Origin: Aspidapion aeneum
Lineage: Eukaryota; Arthropoda; Insecta; Coleoptera; Brentidae
Direction of reading: 5' to 3'
DNA length: 64,000 nt
Assembly: GCA_963576565.1 (NCBI GenBank)
Contig: OY755048.1
Coordinates: 11,137,984-11,201,983, forward strand
Positions 24,250-36,033 of the stretch are shown here, piece after piece. Below the pieces are notes generated by a model. It was not told where the DNA came from. It ran no database searches and was given only the letters and a program-made list of their open reading frames with translations. Made by a program: the position numbers and the translations under genes. Positions within the stretch are counted from its first letter, which is position 1; each line of letters opens with the position of its first letter.

Positions 24250-24447
24250 AAATCCGCCTGTGTGCGGCGGCAGTACGAGTTGGCCTGGGGCACAGCCTTC
24301 GTAAACTAACTAGTTTACGAAGGCTGCGCCTGGGGACAAATTATTAGCGGTGTATAGGTGGCGGCAAATTGTCCCATACACGTGGTCACTATGCGAAAAG
24401 TTTCAACTCCCTCCCCCAAATGAAATTACTAGTTCTGTCCCTGAGCC
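24250..24447. repeat. G+C-rich patch with perfect hairpin
   Basis: ATCCGCCTGTGTGCGGCGG is followed by a perfect inverted repeat at 24293-24326: CAGCCTTCGTAAACTA, a 2-base spacer AC, and its exact reverse complement. The region ends TAGTTCTGTCCCTGAG, which read backwards resembles a hAT-type terminus (CAGGGACAGAACTAG). It may pair with the patch at 20369 as element ends, but no target duplication was found. Confidence 0.45.
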
Positions 24448-24459
24448 TAACCGGTATAC

Positions 24460-25150
24460 TTTCAACAGTTCCTCTTGCGTAATTGACTATAATAAATTGG
24501 TCATTTAAAACAATTTAAAGACAATTTCGGGGATCGGGAAAGGATATAATTAAGAAGGGCCGAAATAAATACCCACTAAGCAGACAGAGAGAAGACCCTA
24601 AATTTTGCGGTCAAGTCAATATTTGTTTACTACGGGCAAGTGATTTTAAAATATTAATGTTTAATTTAGATTGGAATAGTCAGCCGAGTAAAAGATTCGT
24701 GGTTTTCGTTTAATGGGTACCGTGAGAAATCACTGCTATTAACCCCTGGACCAGAACTCCGCGATACACCTGGTTCCTTTTATAAATTTAATCTAACTTT
24801 TTGCCAATTCAGGTCCGGACATTTTACCTTTTTACGATGCCACTTCAAATAAAAATTTAACTCCCAATAAGGGACGCGATATAAAAAGTTAGCTTTTTAT
24901 TGCTTAATATCCGCCTAGCAAAGTAGCTAATTTCGTACAATGCCCTTAAATTTTGCAAAAACCAATATTCGGTTTATATCCTACACGGTACGCACACTAT
25001 ATATACAAAGTAGGCTTGGGTCTTAAGGAGGTGGTGGTAATACGAACGCACTTATCCGGAAATTTGCTCCTCGATGAGACTTTATAAGGCTCTTGCTCAG
25101 TTAGTTAGACCTGACACAAAATAGTTGAGTAGTATCCCGTAGGATAGTTG
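24460..25150. other. 700 bp without recognisable gene
   Basis: Ordinary A+T-rich sequence; no motif or repeat recognised. Confidence 0.4.
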
Positions 25151-25179
25151 TGGAAGATTTTTTAAAAACTACTCCAGAT

Positions 25180-25995
25180 CGATTGGTAATAGTTTCACAG
25201 AAAAACTGCTAATACGTGTTTTGTTTGCAAGAGAACACCAAAGAATATAGTGATGAAATTAGCTTTATATCTTAGAAACTAACAAAGATAATAATTTTTT
25301 AAGAATTATAAAACCGGGTGTTTGCCTCCACTTTTAGTAGGAGGACCGGCCGGTGTGGCATTATAAATCCAAGATGTTCATGTTGTTTCACAAACTTTAG
25401 CTTATAACTTTTTTTAAATTAGTTTTACAGAAAAACTGGAAAAATGTTTTTGGCAAACATCCGGCGACTTATTTAGTGATCTATCGCCATCGATCGAGGG
25501 TGGTCTAAAACATTCTTGCTTAACCTAGAATTTTTATAACTTTTTTAATATTTAAAAAACAACAATATCTTTTTTAGTTCGTGAGATATAAAGCTTGTTA
25601 AAATGACAAATAAATTATTGCTCTATTGCTAAAGTTGATGTGGGAAAAGTTGAAAGCTAAAATTTGTAAAAAAACATGGAAAAAATCGCAATCTTGGATT
25701 TATGTCGTCACACAGGCGCTCTTGCTCAAAATTGAGCCAAACACTTGGCGACTTAAAATTAAGTGATTCATAACCAATCGATTTAAGATAGTCTAAAACT
25801 TCCTTCCCCAATTTTTTTTTGAGTAAAAAAAAGTTACTATTTTTAAAAATTTTTTATATTTGTAACTTTTTAAGATATAAAGCTAATTTTGTCACTAATT
25901 TAGCAAAAGTTATGAGCCACTTTGTAAAAAAAACATTCAAAAAAGCCGCCATCTTGAATTTATGACGTCACACAGGCCCTCCCACTCCAATTGGA
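25180..25995. repeat. Diverged ~260-bp repeats, first copy inverted
   Basis: Two direct copies end with ATCTTG.ATTTATG.CGTCAC followed by ACAGGC.CTC (about 25690-25720 and 25950-25980). An inverted relative near 25345-25390 reads GGCATTATAAATCCAAGATG. A full CRE octamer TGACGTCA lies at about 25963-25970 within the last unit. No coding sequence. Confidence 0.55.
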
Positions 25996-26059
25996 GGAAA
26001 ACATTATAAACCTGTCAACTTAAATATTTGTATGCTCTTTTTCTCCACAGTACAGTGCA

Positions 26060-26223
26060 GGGACCATTCCTAAATTATATAAAGTTCAAGGGGGGTTGGA
26101 GGAGTGATGCTTAGACTTCCGTGACACTCAATGTTTTTGTCATCTATTAAAAATGCGTTACAATGCTGCGCAGAGGTGAGGAGGTTCAAAATTTTTGCGT
26201 TACGTAATTTTTATAAATGTTCT
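26060..26223. mobile_element. Small MITE with GGGACCATTCCTAAATTA ends
   Basis: Starts GGGACCATTCCTAAATTATA and ends GCGTTACGTAATTTTTATAA near TGTTCT. The ends are inverted relatives, with a G-rich stretch just inside the left end (CAAGGGGGG). A better-preserved member lies at 40108-40285. Confidence 0.6.
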
Positions 26224-29200
26224 ATCATACAAATCAAAGAAATATTTGACATTTTTGGTTCTGTTCGGTTCAAGAATGTTTTAAAGTTCTATTCAGTTGA
26301 TGTTTAAAATATAATACCTGTTTTGTTTTCGTGATGTCGTCGTAGTGTGCGCTATTAAAATCACCTTAAACAATCAATTCTAATTGCTTAACCTATAAAA
26401 GACGAAGGAGGGAAGAAATAAAGGCATTGCTCCCGTTGATACTGCCCTATTTAGAGCCTCTTAAAACTCCCGGTGCCCTGCTTTTCGCAATTAAGTTCAC
26501 CTATAAAACGGTACCTTATTATTGCCCGCTTTAAGTCTTAATAACGACTTATTACGTGTGTGCTTCACGAACACGAAAACTTTGCTAGTTTAGAGCGTTA
26601 GATGTCGATTTCTACTTGACTTTATTGACTTGTGATTGCTTTTTTATTACCACATAACCACGTATATAGAATACTATACTATCAAAGCCCTGATAGCTTT
26701 TTAACTTACTAGTCTATTCAATGGATTGGACCTCTCTTTTATTTCCACTTGAGAGGTGCCGCCCTCTATTATCGACCGCTAGTTCATACTAACGAAAAAG
26801 AAGAGTCCTAATGGTAAACTTGTCATGTTTTTGCTTCTTAATACTTAAAACTAACAACAGAATATTATATTAGGTTTTTGGACGCCGGCGCCGGTGCTTT
26901 TTTTAAGTCTTTCGTATTCTGTTGCTACATTCTCGAGCCCGGAGTTTTCACAGTTCTAGTGGTTTTTTATATGCTCCGTATGTATGCGCTGTTTTTTTAT
27001 TTGGCAAATCGAGTGCCTACCTTGTTATAAATAGCCCTGCGGGGCTTAAACGTTGGCCGCCACATATAGTGCACGTAGAGCCAATCGCACGTGCCAAACA
27101 TGTCACTACGACAATTGTGCTACTTGTTTAACACCATTTGGATCCTAGGGGGTGCACACTGTCCAGCCCTTTAAAACCGAAAAAAAGAAACAAAACTGAG
27201 ACAATAAACTGTTTTATCCGCCTTGCTGGGCCTCGTGGGACGAACGATGTTGGCCGCATGGGTGGTTGAACTACCAATATTTAAAACAATTGCCTAGAGC
27301 TATTGGCGTGCGCGTTCGTTTATTTGGATTGTCTGGCAACTGTTTTCATTACCTCTTTAGTTAGAGACTTTTTTTAATTTATTATACTTATGGTAATGGC
27401 GTTTAAAGTATTTGTGTCGACTTCCGAACATTTAATTTGCCAATGTAACAAAACGGAATTTGAATATAAATGGTATTTTTGCCATCTATAAGTTTTTAAA
27501 TATTTTTAATTCTAATTTTTAAAGTTTTTTGCAAGACTATGTTAAGAACAAGTAAAATTGATGGCAACGCAGCGACTTGTTTTTAGGCATTGATTTTCAG
27601 GATCGCTGAATTTTAATAAATGTTGTATTCGTCTAATCTGTCCTTTGCGCCACTAACATAATAATTTATATTTTGTAGCTGAAAATAAATTTACAATTTT
27701 TAAAAAAACACACTGTGTAATTTTATTTTGTAACGGTTTTCTAAGTCGTGGCGTCTCTAGCTTACGTCTGTGTTTTGTTTCTTTGTCTGGAGCGTTTAAA
27801 GCACAGTCTATGTCTTTCTCGTCAAAGCGCTGTAGCATTCAGAGTTTAAACGAATCAACGGCAAGCTATCAGTACCTACAAGGGTTGTTTTTCACGGAGA
27901 CAAGAAAATCATTCGGCATTCTTTAGTTGGTTTTAGTACGCTTCACTTCGCTTCATTTAAGGGGGGGTTTTCAACTAGAGAAATCTGTCAATTATTTTTT
28001 TGTGTAAAACTATTATCTTTGTTATTCATAACTATTTTGGTCGTTACTTTTGGAGTTTATTTTTAAATCTTTTTATTTTCTTTGCCCTAAAATCGGCATT
28101 TTTACTCAATATAATATCCCAAATCTAAACAGTACTACTAAGTAAATTAAACATTTGATTGAATAATATTATTCAATCAACATTTAAACTGTTGCTAAAT
28201 AAATATATTTACAAGAAACCTACAAAAGGTTTCTAAAACCTAAAAGTTTAAAGAGTGTAAATATTAGAATACAAAAATGTAATAGTAGTAAAATTTGATA
28301 TTTGTTTAATAAATATAAAGAGGCGAAACTTTGAAGTTTACAGAAGAAAATTGAACAGGTATGTATGATTTTCCTACATTGTTTACATAATTAAGAAAAA
28401 CTCTTATAGTATATACTTCCTCCAAGAACCACCAAATTCTCTTTCGAGGTCGTAATAAATTGCTTGCAACTTTTAAGCCTTGGCTACTCGATTTGATAGT
28501 ACCACTGTCAAAGGCCACCTGCTACACCAATTTAGCGTTACCAATAGCCATACCGCATCAGATTGAGGAAGACTTTTTCTGTTCTTTAATAAATATAAAA
28601 AGATATTGTTTATTGCTAATTAAGTGAAGCACCAAATAAATTTGGTCACTTGCACAAGTCTCAATATGGTTGGGCTTCCATTTGGATTGTTATTCAAGAT
28701 TAAAATCACTCAAAAAACGTATCCCAAAATAAAAATAAATAGAGCTAGAGGTCCTTTGCGTAAACAAGGAGAACTCTAAATTGACATTGACTAATTTAGG
28801 ACGTTTACAAAACAGATCGCTGGTTATCGGACGAAAAGACGCAAGACATTTGTCCTGCCATTTGGAAAATTGTCCTGCTAACGTTGATCTTTTTAGGTTT
28901 TTTCCCTAAATGAGACTCAATTTCAATTGATTGTTTCTTTTAGGCTGGAAAAATACTATCACGCATTCAGAGGGTTTGAGCTACAGAGTTTGGATGGATA
29001 GAAAATGATGGTATGATCTTAAATTAAAAGGCTCGTTAACTTTTTACAGTCTGTCAAATTGTTTTACGTAAAAGTTTAATTTATTCTTGATTATATCGAG
29101 CAAGCGAGGAACCGTATATCAATCATAAATTTAATTCTGGTGGATTCAAACGGCTGTGACAGGCCGAAGAAAAGACCAGCTACCTGTTTTACTTAAGCAC

Positions 29201-30004
29201 AGGTTTTATTAATGAATACTAAAAGACTTTGGCTTCGAGGAAAACGATTTATACAACGTCGAGAGCTTTGAGAAGCTTGCGCAGCTTTAGTACTGCTGTA
29301 CTTATCCCCATATTTATAACCTAAAGCGCTAATGAGACTAAATTGATTCTGAAGATTATTTTTCGGCCACTGAAACGAAAAGTCAATATCCTAACTAATG
29401 ACGGATAAATTGGCTGTTGGGTAAAATTGAGGTCACCAATGTGGAAACAAAATGGCAAAGAATCGGAAAGAAAAACCCTTAAAGCTTAATGGGAGTGCGT
29501 GGCATTGGTAAACCAGCAGGTGACTAATTGTCTAAAGACGGAATTACCCGAAAAGAAGAGTGGATTCATGTTAATGTAGATTGATTCCGCCCCCCTAATG
29601 ATCAAAACTCCGACTTAACTGACATGATTTATTATTGCCATCTTTGCCTTTTATTCGCGCCAATATGCTGAACCATAAACCGAGTACGGATAGATAGAAT
29701 CATATTAATATACTCTGTCGTTTTCAATTAATATCGAAACCCAGGCGCAACTCGTCTAAATGAGGCGATACTTCAAACCCCGGAGTCGGAACTGAGCACC
29801 CGCCAGAGCTCTATTCATGTCAACTCGATTAAAAATGACTCCTTTCCCACCAAATTATGCATTGATACTTAACAAATCTCGCCTCATAACATTCATAAAT
29901 TTCAAGTGATGCTACCGTAATCCATTTTAATAATGCCTTCGACTTTTTTTGGCAATTATATCTTGGGATTCTTCCTCTACTGCTTTTTTGAGGGCATCCA
30001 CTTG
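26224..30004. other. 3.8 kb without recognisable gene
   Basis: A+T-rich, with a G+C-rich dot at 26882-26897 (GACGCCGGCGCCGGTG). It also holds a perfect 26-bp palindrome at 28155-28180. Short frames at 26922-27131 (+), 27653-27838 (-) and 28306-28518 (-) have no recognised domain. This is the longest stretch of the window where I find no transposon and may be ordinary intergenic or intronic DNA. Confidence 0.4.
28155..28180. repeat. Perfect 26-bp palindrome
   Basis: TTGATTGAATAAT followed immediately by its exact reverse complement. No spacer and no associated element. Confidence 0.85.
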
Positions 30005-30470
30005 GAAATATTAAAGACCTGTGCTTTCACAGAAATGAACATCTTAAGAATGTCTTTTGACATTCGCATTATTGTCAACATTATTTCTCGTTAGGTCCTT
30101 TGTTTCATTTAGTTTCAGAATAGTATGTGTGTTATTGTTTTAAACTATATTGAAAGTTTTTTGTCTTTTTTCTTTCTCAGGCGCCATTTTAAAACTCTTT
30201 AAAAATTGTTGTTTCAAAACCCATATCATAAAAAAATATTTGATTTAATGCAATGGGATACTGCCGCTACTGCTTTTTTGAGGACTTGAAAATAATATAG
30301 TCCTGCGCTTCCACATAAATGAACATTTTAGGAATATCTTTTGGGCGTCACGTTATTATCAACATTTCTTCCCAATACGTCCTTTGTTTCTTTTATTCTT
30401 AATACATTTATAATATTTTTTAACTTTATTGTTGTCTTTTTCTGATCTGCCATTTTCACAATTTTTCTTG
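30005..30470. repeat. Tandem duplication, first copy (466 bp)
   Basis: Starts GAAATATTAAAGACCTGTGC and ends CACAATTTTTCTTG. It is itself made of two related ~240-bp halves, both carrying TACTGCTTTTTTGAGG, a ..TGAACAT.TTA.GAAT.TCTTTTG phrase and ..CCTTTGTTTC. The second copy starts at 30471. Confidence 0.8.
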
Positions 30471-30859
30471 GAAATATTAAAGACCTGTGCTTTCACAGAA
30501 GTGAATATCTTAAGGATGTCTTTTGACATTCGCATTATTGTCAACATTACTTCTCGTTAGGCCCTTTGTTTCATTTAGTTTCAGAATAATATGTGTGTTA
30601 TTGTTTTAAACTATATTGAAAGTTTTTTGTCTTTTTTCTTTCTCAGGCGCCATTTTAAAACTCTTTAAAACTTGTTGACTGAAGTAAACTGAATTTTCGT
30701 CTAAGTTTCAAAACCCATATCATAAAAAATATTTGATTTAATGCAATGGGATACTGCCGCTACTGCTTTTTTGAGGACTTGAAAATAATATAGTCCTGCG
30801 CTTTCACATAAATGAACATTTTAGGAATATCTTTTGGGCGTCGCGTTATTATCAACATT

Positions 30860-30870
30860 ACTTACCAATA
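30860..30870. repeat. Target-site duplication, left
   Basis: ACTTACCAATA, repeated at 35174-35184 on the other side of the LINE. Confidence 0.85.
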
Positions 30871-30997
30871 TTGCATCGTACCTGCATGATAGTACTAACG
30901 AGGTCAAAGTCGAAGTTTGTTTTGTTTACAATAAACCTCGCGCGCGAAAAACCTGTGTTAAAAATCTATATACAATGTGTATTATAAATAATATATC

Positions 30998-32360
30998 ATG
31001 TTTAAAAGCAAAAAAAGTGTACCATCACCTGTGAAACTTGTTTTAAAAATTAGCGAAAAGCCCAAACAAAATCAAGAAAAAATGGATAATGCCGAATTAT
31101 TTCAGGATAGCCATGCTAGAACACAAAATGAAGAAGTTTTATATAGCGAATGGAAAAAATCCCCCCACTTAGTGTCCGAAGTCAACTGGAAAGTATGCAA
31201 ATAAAATTTGCAGATTTAGAGACAAAAGTCACTAAAAAAGAACAGTCTGACGTGGACTACATTACTGATGAGGACGATCTGGCAAGAGAAACTGAGTGGA
31301 TCAGACAAAAAGGAAAGGTTGGAAAAAACGTCGAATGGATACTTCACTCTCACCACCACAACAAAGCTCGGGCACTGGAGAGCCCTCCAATAAAACACAA
31401 AATGAAGAACCCCCAACTAAGGTTAAAAAAGCTCCATTACCTCCACCGATTATGGTAAATGGCGTAAATAATTTTAATGATATTTATGAAAAGTTAAATA
31501 TCATACAAGGAGTTAAAATAAAAGTTTTAAATAACGAAAATATTAAAATAAATGTACAAGACGCAGACAGCTATCTGCTGATTACTAAAATACTTAATGA
31601 AATAAAGCATCAATGGCACTCATACGAAAAGAAACAAATAAGGCCAATTAGAGTAATAGCGAATAGGCTACACTTCTCATGTGACCCACAAAAAATTGTA
31701 GCTGATCTACAAAAAAAAGGTTTTAAGGCACTGGAGGCCAACAACAAACTTAAATGGAGAACAAGACAACCTCTTAACATGTTTATGCTCACATTTAGCC
31801 ACGATGAAGATATCAACAAAATTTTTGAAATTTCCAGTATCCTTGGGATTGAAGTGAAAATAAAAGCACTAAAAACTTCAAAGTTAGTCCCTCAATGCAA
31901 AAGATGCCAATCTTATGGACACACGCGAAAATATTGCGCTAAAGAACCACGTTGCGTAAAATGCACGGGGAAACATCTTACTGTAGAATGCCCCAAACCA
32001 AAAGAATCTGAGCCAAAATGTATCCACTGTGGAGGCAAGCATCCTGCTAATTACAGAGGATGCCTTGTTGCTAAGGAAATACAAAAATTGAAAAATAAAC
32101 CTAAGAAACCGAATCTCATACCAAACGTGAGTACAAATAGACAAAACCAACAGACAAGAAACACAGTCACACAAAACTCTGTAACAAGGACATAAGTAGC
32201 AGCAACAGCTACTATACCTGATATTAATATCAGTAGTCAAAATACTTTGGAACAAACACTACAATTAATTTTGGAGAAATTGAACAAACTTGATGAGCGA
32301 TTAACTAAACTAGAAAGTAGCAATAACGGCGCTACCAATATGCCTCAAAATGGTCAGTAA
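30998..32360 (+). pseudogene. Jockey ORF1, Gag-like RNA-binding protein (frame-broken)
   Basis: Starts at the Met at 30998 (MFKSKKSVPSPVKLV), rich in Lys and charged residues. A C-run near 31162 shifts the frame and a second shift near 31300-31420 restores it, so the longest frame begins at 31296. The central part (KLNIIQGVKIKVLN, then IRPIRVIANRLHFSCDP) is the Gag-like region seen in Jockey ORF1. Three zinc knuckles follow: CKRCQSYGHTRKYC (31896-31937), CVKCTGKHLTVEC (from 31956) and CIHCGGKHPANYRGC (from 32019). A premature TAA at 32193 is followed by the same frame to TAA at 32358-32360, including a coiled-coil-like LILEKLNKLDERLTKLE. The product would package element RNA. Confidence 0.85.
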
Positions 32361-35010
32361 TCTTAGAATCCTAGCTTGGAATGCCAATGGCCTCTTGCAA
32401 CATCAGCAAGACTGGCAAGTTATTCTAGACATAGAAAAAATTGACGTCTGTCTTGTGTCAGAAACGCATTTCACTATCAGTCTCACATTAAATTTAAAGG
32501 TTATAAATAAAGTGTATCATACAACTCACCCTAGCAATACTGCACATGGGGGAAGTGCTGTAATAATTAAAGAAAATATATCACACTATGAGGAGATGGG
32601 ATATAAAACCATAGAGATTCAAGCTACATTAGTAAGTGTAAAAACCAAAACATATACATTAGTCATAAGTGCTGTCTATATACCACCAAGGCACTTACTA
32701 AAGAAAAATCAATATCTTAATTTTCTCAGAAAATTAGGAAACCGTTTTATAATTGGAGGTGACTTTAATGCCAAAAATACCTACTGGGGATCTAGACTGA
32801 CGAATTCTAAAGGAAAAGAACTTTTGCAAGCTATTAGTGAATATCAATGTGAGCCGATATCAACTGGTAAGCCCACATACTATCCAACAGATCCAGGAAA
32901 AATTCCAGATCTAATTGATTTTTTTTTATAGTAAAAAATATATCTTTAAGTTTTGTAGATATAGAAGAAAGTTTTGATTTACACTCAGATCATTCACCTA
33001 TTATTCTAACTCTTAGTAAAAACATAATAAAGAAAGAAGCAAATATCTCACTAGTTAATAAACTGACTGACTGGATTAGTTTTAAACAAAGTCTGTCAGA
33101 AAACCTATCAGTACCATTGCAAACGCCAGAACAAATCGATAAAGAAGTTGAATATTTTGTTACAAATATTCAACAAGCAGCTTGGGAAAACAGTCCAAAA
33201 CCAAAGAGAATTTTTAAGGGAAAAAACTATCCAAAGGAAATTAGAGACCTTATATTGGAAAAAAGGAAACTAAGAAGAAAGTGGCAGCAAAGCCGTGATC
33301 CTCCGGACAAAACAAATCTCAACAACATGACGCAGCGCATTAGGCGAGAAATTCTAGTAATAAAAAATGAATCTATTAACCATTTTCTTAATGAACTTAC
33401 AGATGATAAAAATACCGACTATTCCCTTTGGAAAGCAACCAAAGATTTTAAAAGACCAATTATCCAAATTCCACCCATACGAAAATCTAACAACCAGTGG
33501 GCAAGGAGTAACGAAGAAAAAGCAGATATTTTTGCAAGTCATTTAGAAAAAACATTTCAGCCCCACGAAGCACCAGATGAACACTTTCATTTAAATGAAC
33601 CCCATCAAATCGAGGACCATATTAAGCTTACATCACCAAAAGAAATATTAACAGAAATCAAAAATATTAATTCGTTAAAAGCCCCAGGGTATGATCTTAT
33701 TAACGGGGTAGTCATAAAACAACTCCCCAGAAAAGCTATCGTAAAACTATGCAACCTAATTAATGCGTCTTTTAGGCTTAGGTATGTACCTAAACTGTGG
33801 ACAGTTGCAGAAGTTATCATGATTCCAAAACCGGGAAAACCACTCCATGACGTGTCATCTTACAGGCCAATATCTTTGCTGCCAATTATATCCAAGCTCT
33901 ATGAAAAATTATAGCTTAAAAGAATAAAACCCATCATAGAAAGACAAGAAATTATTCCATCTCATCAATTTGGTTTTCGAGACAAGCATTCCACGATAGA
34001 TCAAGTACACAGAATTACTAATATAATAGAAAAAGCACTAGAAGAGGGAAAAGTTTGTTCTGCAGTTTTTCTAGATGTAGCACAAGCATTTGACAAAGTG
34101 TGGCATGAAGGCCTTAATTTTAAACTAAAACGGTTTCTGCCAAAACAATATTCGGATATTTTGGAATCATACATATCTGATAGACATTTTAGAGTAAAAC
34201 AGGAAGACTCATACTCAAATTTAAGAGAAATTCAAGCAGGCGTGCCCCAGGGTAGCGTACTAGGCCCTTATCTATACTTATTATTCACTTGTGATATCCC
34301 AAAGCCAGAAAATTGTCACTTAGCAACATTTGCCGATGATACTGGTTTATTGACGGTAGAAAAATCTATTGAAAAATGCATAGAAAAACTTCAGGATGCA
34401 GTCACCCAAGTTCACAGTTGGACCACAAAGTGGCGAATAAAATTAAATGAAACCAAATCAATTCATGTTGATTTTACAAACAAAAATATAAATCACATAC
34501 AAATAACAATTAACAACATTCCAGTACCATATTCGAATCAGGCAAAATATCTAGGTATGACACTTGATGCCAAATTGCGCTGGAAAGCACATGTTAAGAA
34601 AAAAAAAAGAAGAACTTGAGATAAGGTATAGAAAAATGAACTGGCTAATTGGAAGGAAGTCCAATTTAACAATTCATAATAAGTTACTGCTTTATAGACA
34701 AATACTGAAACCAGTATGGACATATGGTATTCAACTATGGGGTTGTGCTAAAGATAGTAACACTCTAGTTGTACAGAGATTTCAAAATAAAGTATTAAGA
34801 AACATTGTGAATGCACCTTGGTACGTTCGAAATAGTGACCTTCATCGAGATCTAAAAATCGAAACTGTAGCAGAGACTATAAAAAAGCACGAAAAAAGCC
34901 ATGAAGATAGACTCCATCGGCATGTGAATGTGGAAGCAATTCAGCTTCTAGACAATACTATGCTAGTTCGAAGACTAAAAAGAGTGAAGCCGTTTGAGCT
35001 AGTAAACTAA
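32350..35010 (+). pseudogene. Jockey ORF2, endonuclease and reverse transcriptase (frame-broken)
   Basis: The Met at 32350 overlaps the ORF1 end. The endonuclease part reads LRILAWNANGLLQH, CLVSETHF, GGDFNAKNTYWGS and, after a one-base shift in a T-run at 32920-32928, SDHSPI (about 32988-33005), all APE-family active-site blocks. The reverse transcriptase has SSYRPISLLP, a single TAG at 33912-33914 in an otherwise open frame, FLDVAQAFDKVWHEGL, AGVPQGSVLGP and FADDTGLL with the catalytic Asp pair (about 34332-34340). A second shift in an A-run near 34600-34609 precedes the C-terminal frame (to TAA at 35008), which has ILKPVWTYGIQLWGCA. Three small lesions break it. It would nick DNA and prime cDNA synthesis there. 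Confidence 0.9.
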
Positions 35011-35173
35011 GTGAATTACACATAAAACAAAATAATGCTATAAACACAACACAATTGTGAGTTACAGACTAAACAAAGCGGGGAGAACTGTTGAGTGAAC
35101 CCTAATTGCTAATTAGTCTTACTGACTAGATTGTAATAAAAAAAACACAGTGTGTTTGACAAATAAAAAAAAA

Positions 35174-35184
35174 ACTTACCAATA
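35174..35184. repeat. Target-site duplication, right
   Basis: ACTTACCAATA directly after the A-rich tail; pairs with 30860-30870. Confidence 0.85.
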
Positions 35185-35279
35185 CGTCCTTTGTTTCTTT
35201 TATTCTTAATACATTTATAATATTTTTTAACTTTATTGTTGTTTCTTTTTCTGATCTGCCATTTTCACAATTTTTCTTG

Positions 35280-36025
35280 CATTGTCATTTAGAGCAAGTT
35301 GTATTTTTCTTTAGGTTTGATCACCCTTGTCTTGTTTCTTAATATTTCTTATTTCTCAATTTGTATAATAGAGTCTTACCAAACGACAATCCAGGTATAT
35401 TTTGTAATTTTGATGATTACATTAGAGTGGGCTCTTCCACGTCGACCACCATCTATTGTAGCATACTTTTCAGAACGTCCTTATCACAAATCTTGTAACT
35501 TTACGACAGTTAATAAAAACTCTGTTTCCATAAATTTATAATATGTATCTTTTCTAATTTTTGTTTTTATATAAAAAAGCGCGAATTAACATGGTTGTGC
35601 GTGACTAAGATTTTTGAATAATTTACACCTAGCAGGGCATGTAATATGTAATAATTAGTAGTCTATATTGTGTTAGGTGATTACATTATCTGGTAGTGAC
35701 ATTGTAATTATGTACCTGTAATTAATTGACAACGTAACTAACTACTACTGCAGTAATAATATAAATTGACGAGGCAGTTTTTTCTCAGATTAATAATTAC
35801 TCCCTTGTTATGCAAACAAGTTTAGAAAAAAAAATATTGTTTTTAAAATAAGGTCCGATTTATGGTGTTTTTTTTTCAAAATCTTTAAAATGTAAAAAAA
35901 AATTTTTTGGACAAATTCCATTTCCTTGTTTGTGTTTTCTTACAAGCTTTGGACCGAGGTACTGTAAGTGGGGATATCGAATCTAAAAAAAAGTTCCGAG
36001 AGTGGACCCATTTCCAGGGGTACGA
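35280..36025. other. 750 bp without recognisable gene
   Basis: An 80-codon plus-strand frame at 35299-35541 is hydrophobic at first and shows no motif. Otherwise A+T-rich sequence. Confidence 0.4.
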
Positions 36026-36033
36026 CCTAAAAT

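Larger units (their letters stand above)
30871..35173 (+). mobile_element. Jockey-type non-LTR retrotransposon, nearly full length
   Basis: About 4.3 kb flanked by an 11-bp target duplication (30860-30870, 35174-35184). Order: ~127-bp 5' leader, ORF1 with three zinc knuckles, an 11-bp overlap to ORF2 with endonuclease and reverse transcriptase, a ~125-bp 3' leader and an A-rich tail. Only a handful of frame-breaking changes, mostly in homopolymers, separate it from open frames, so it is fairly recent. Clade assignment rests on the CCHC ORF1, an APE-type endonuclease, the overlap arrangement and the A-rich tail. Confidence 0.9.
30471..35279. repeat. Tandem duplication, second copy, split by a LINE
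   Basis: Resumes with GAAATATTAAAGACCTGTGC at 30471, runs to 30870, is interrupted by the Jockey-type element and continues from 35185 to CACAATTTTTCTTG at 35279. The non-LINE part is about 495 bp, with an extra ~35 bp near 30670-30706 relative to copy one. Because copy one shows the empty site (TTCTTCCCAATACG near 30366-30379), the LINE is younger than the duplication. Confidence 0.8.

Noticed and set aside
31884..32255. 123-codon minus-strand Cys-rich frame
   Set aside because: Antisense shadow of the zinc knuckles of Jockey ORF1.
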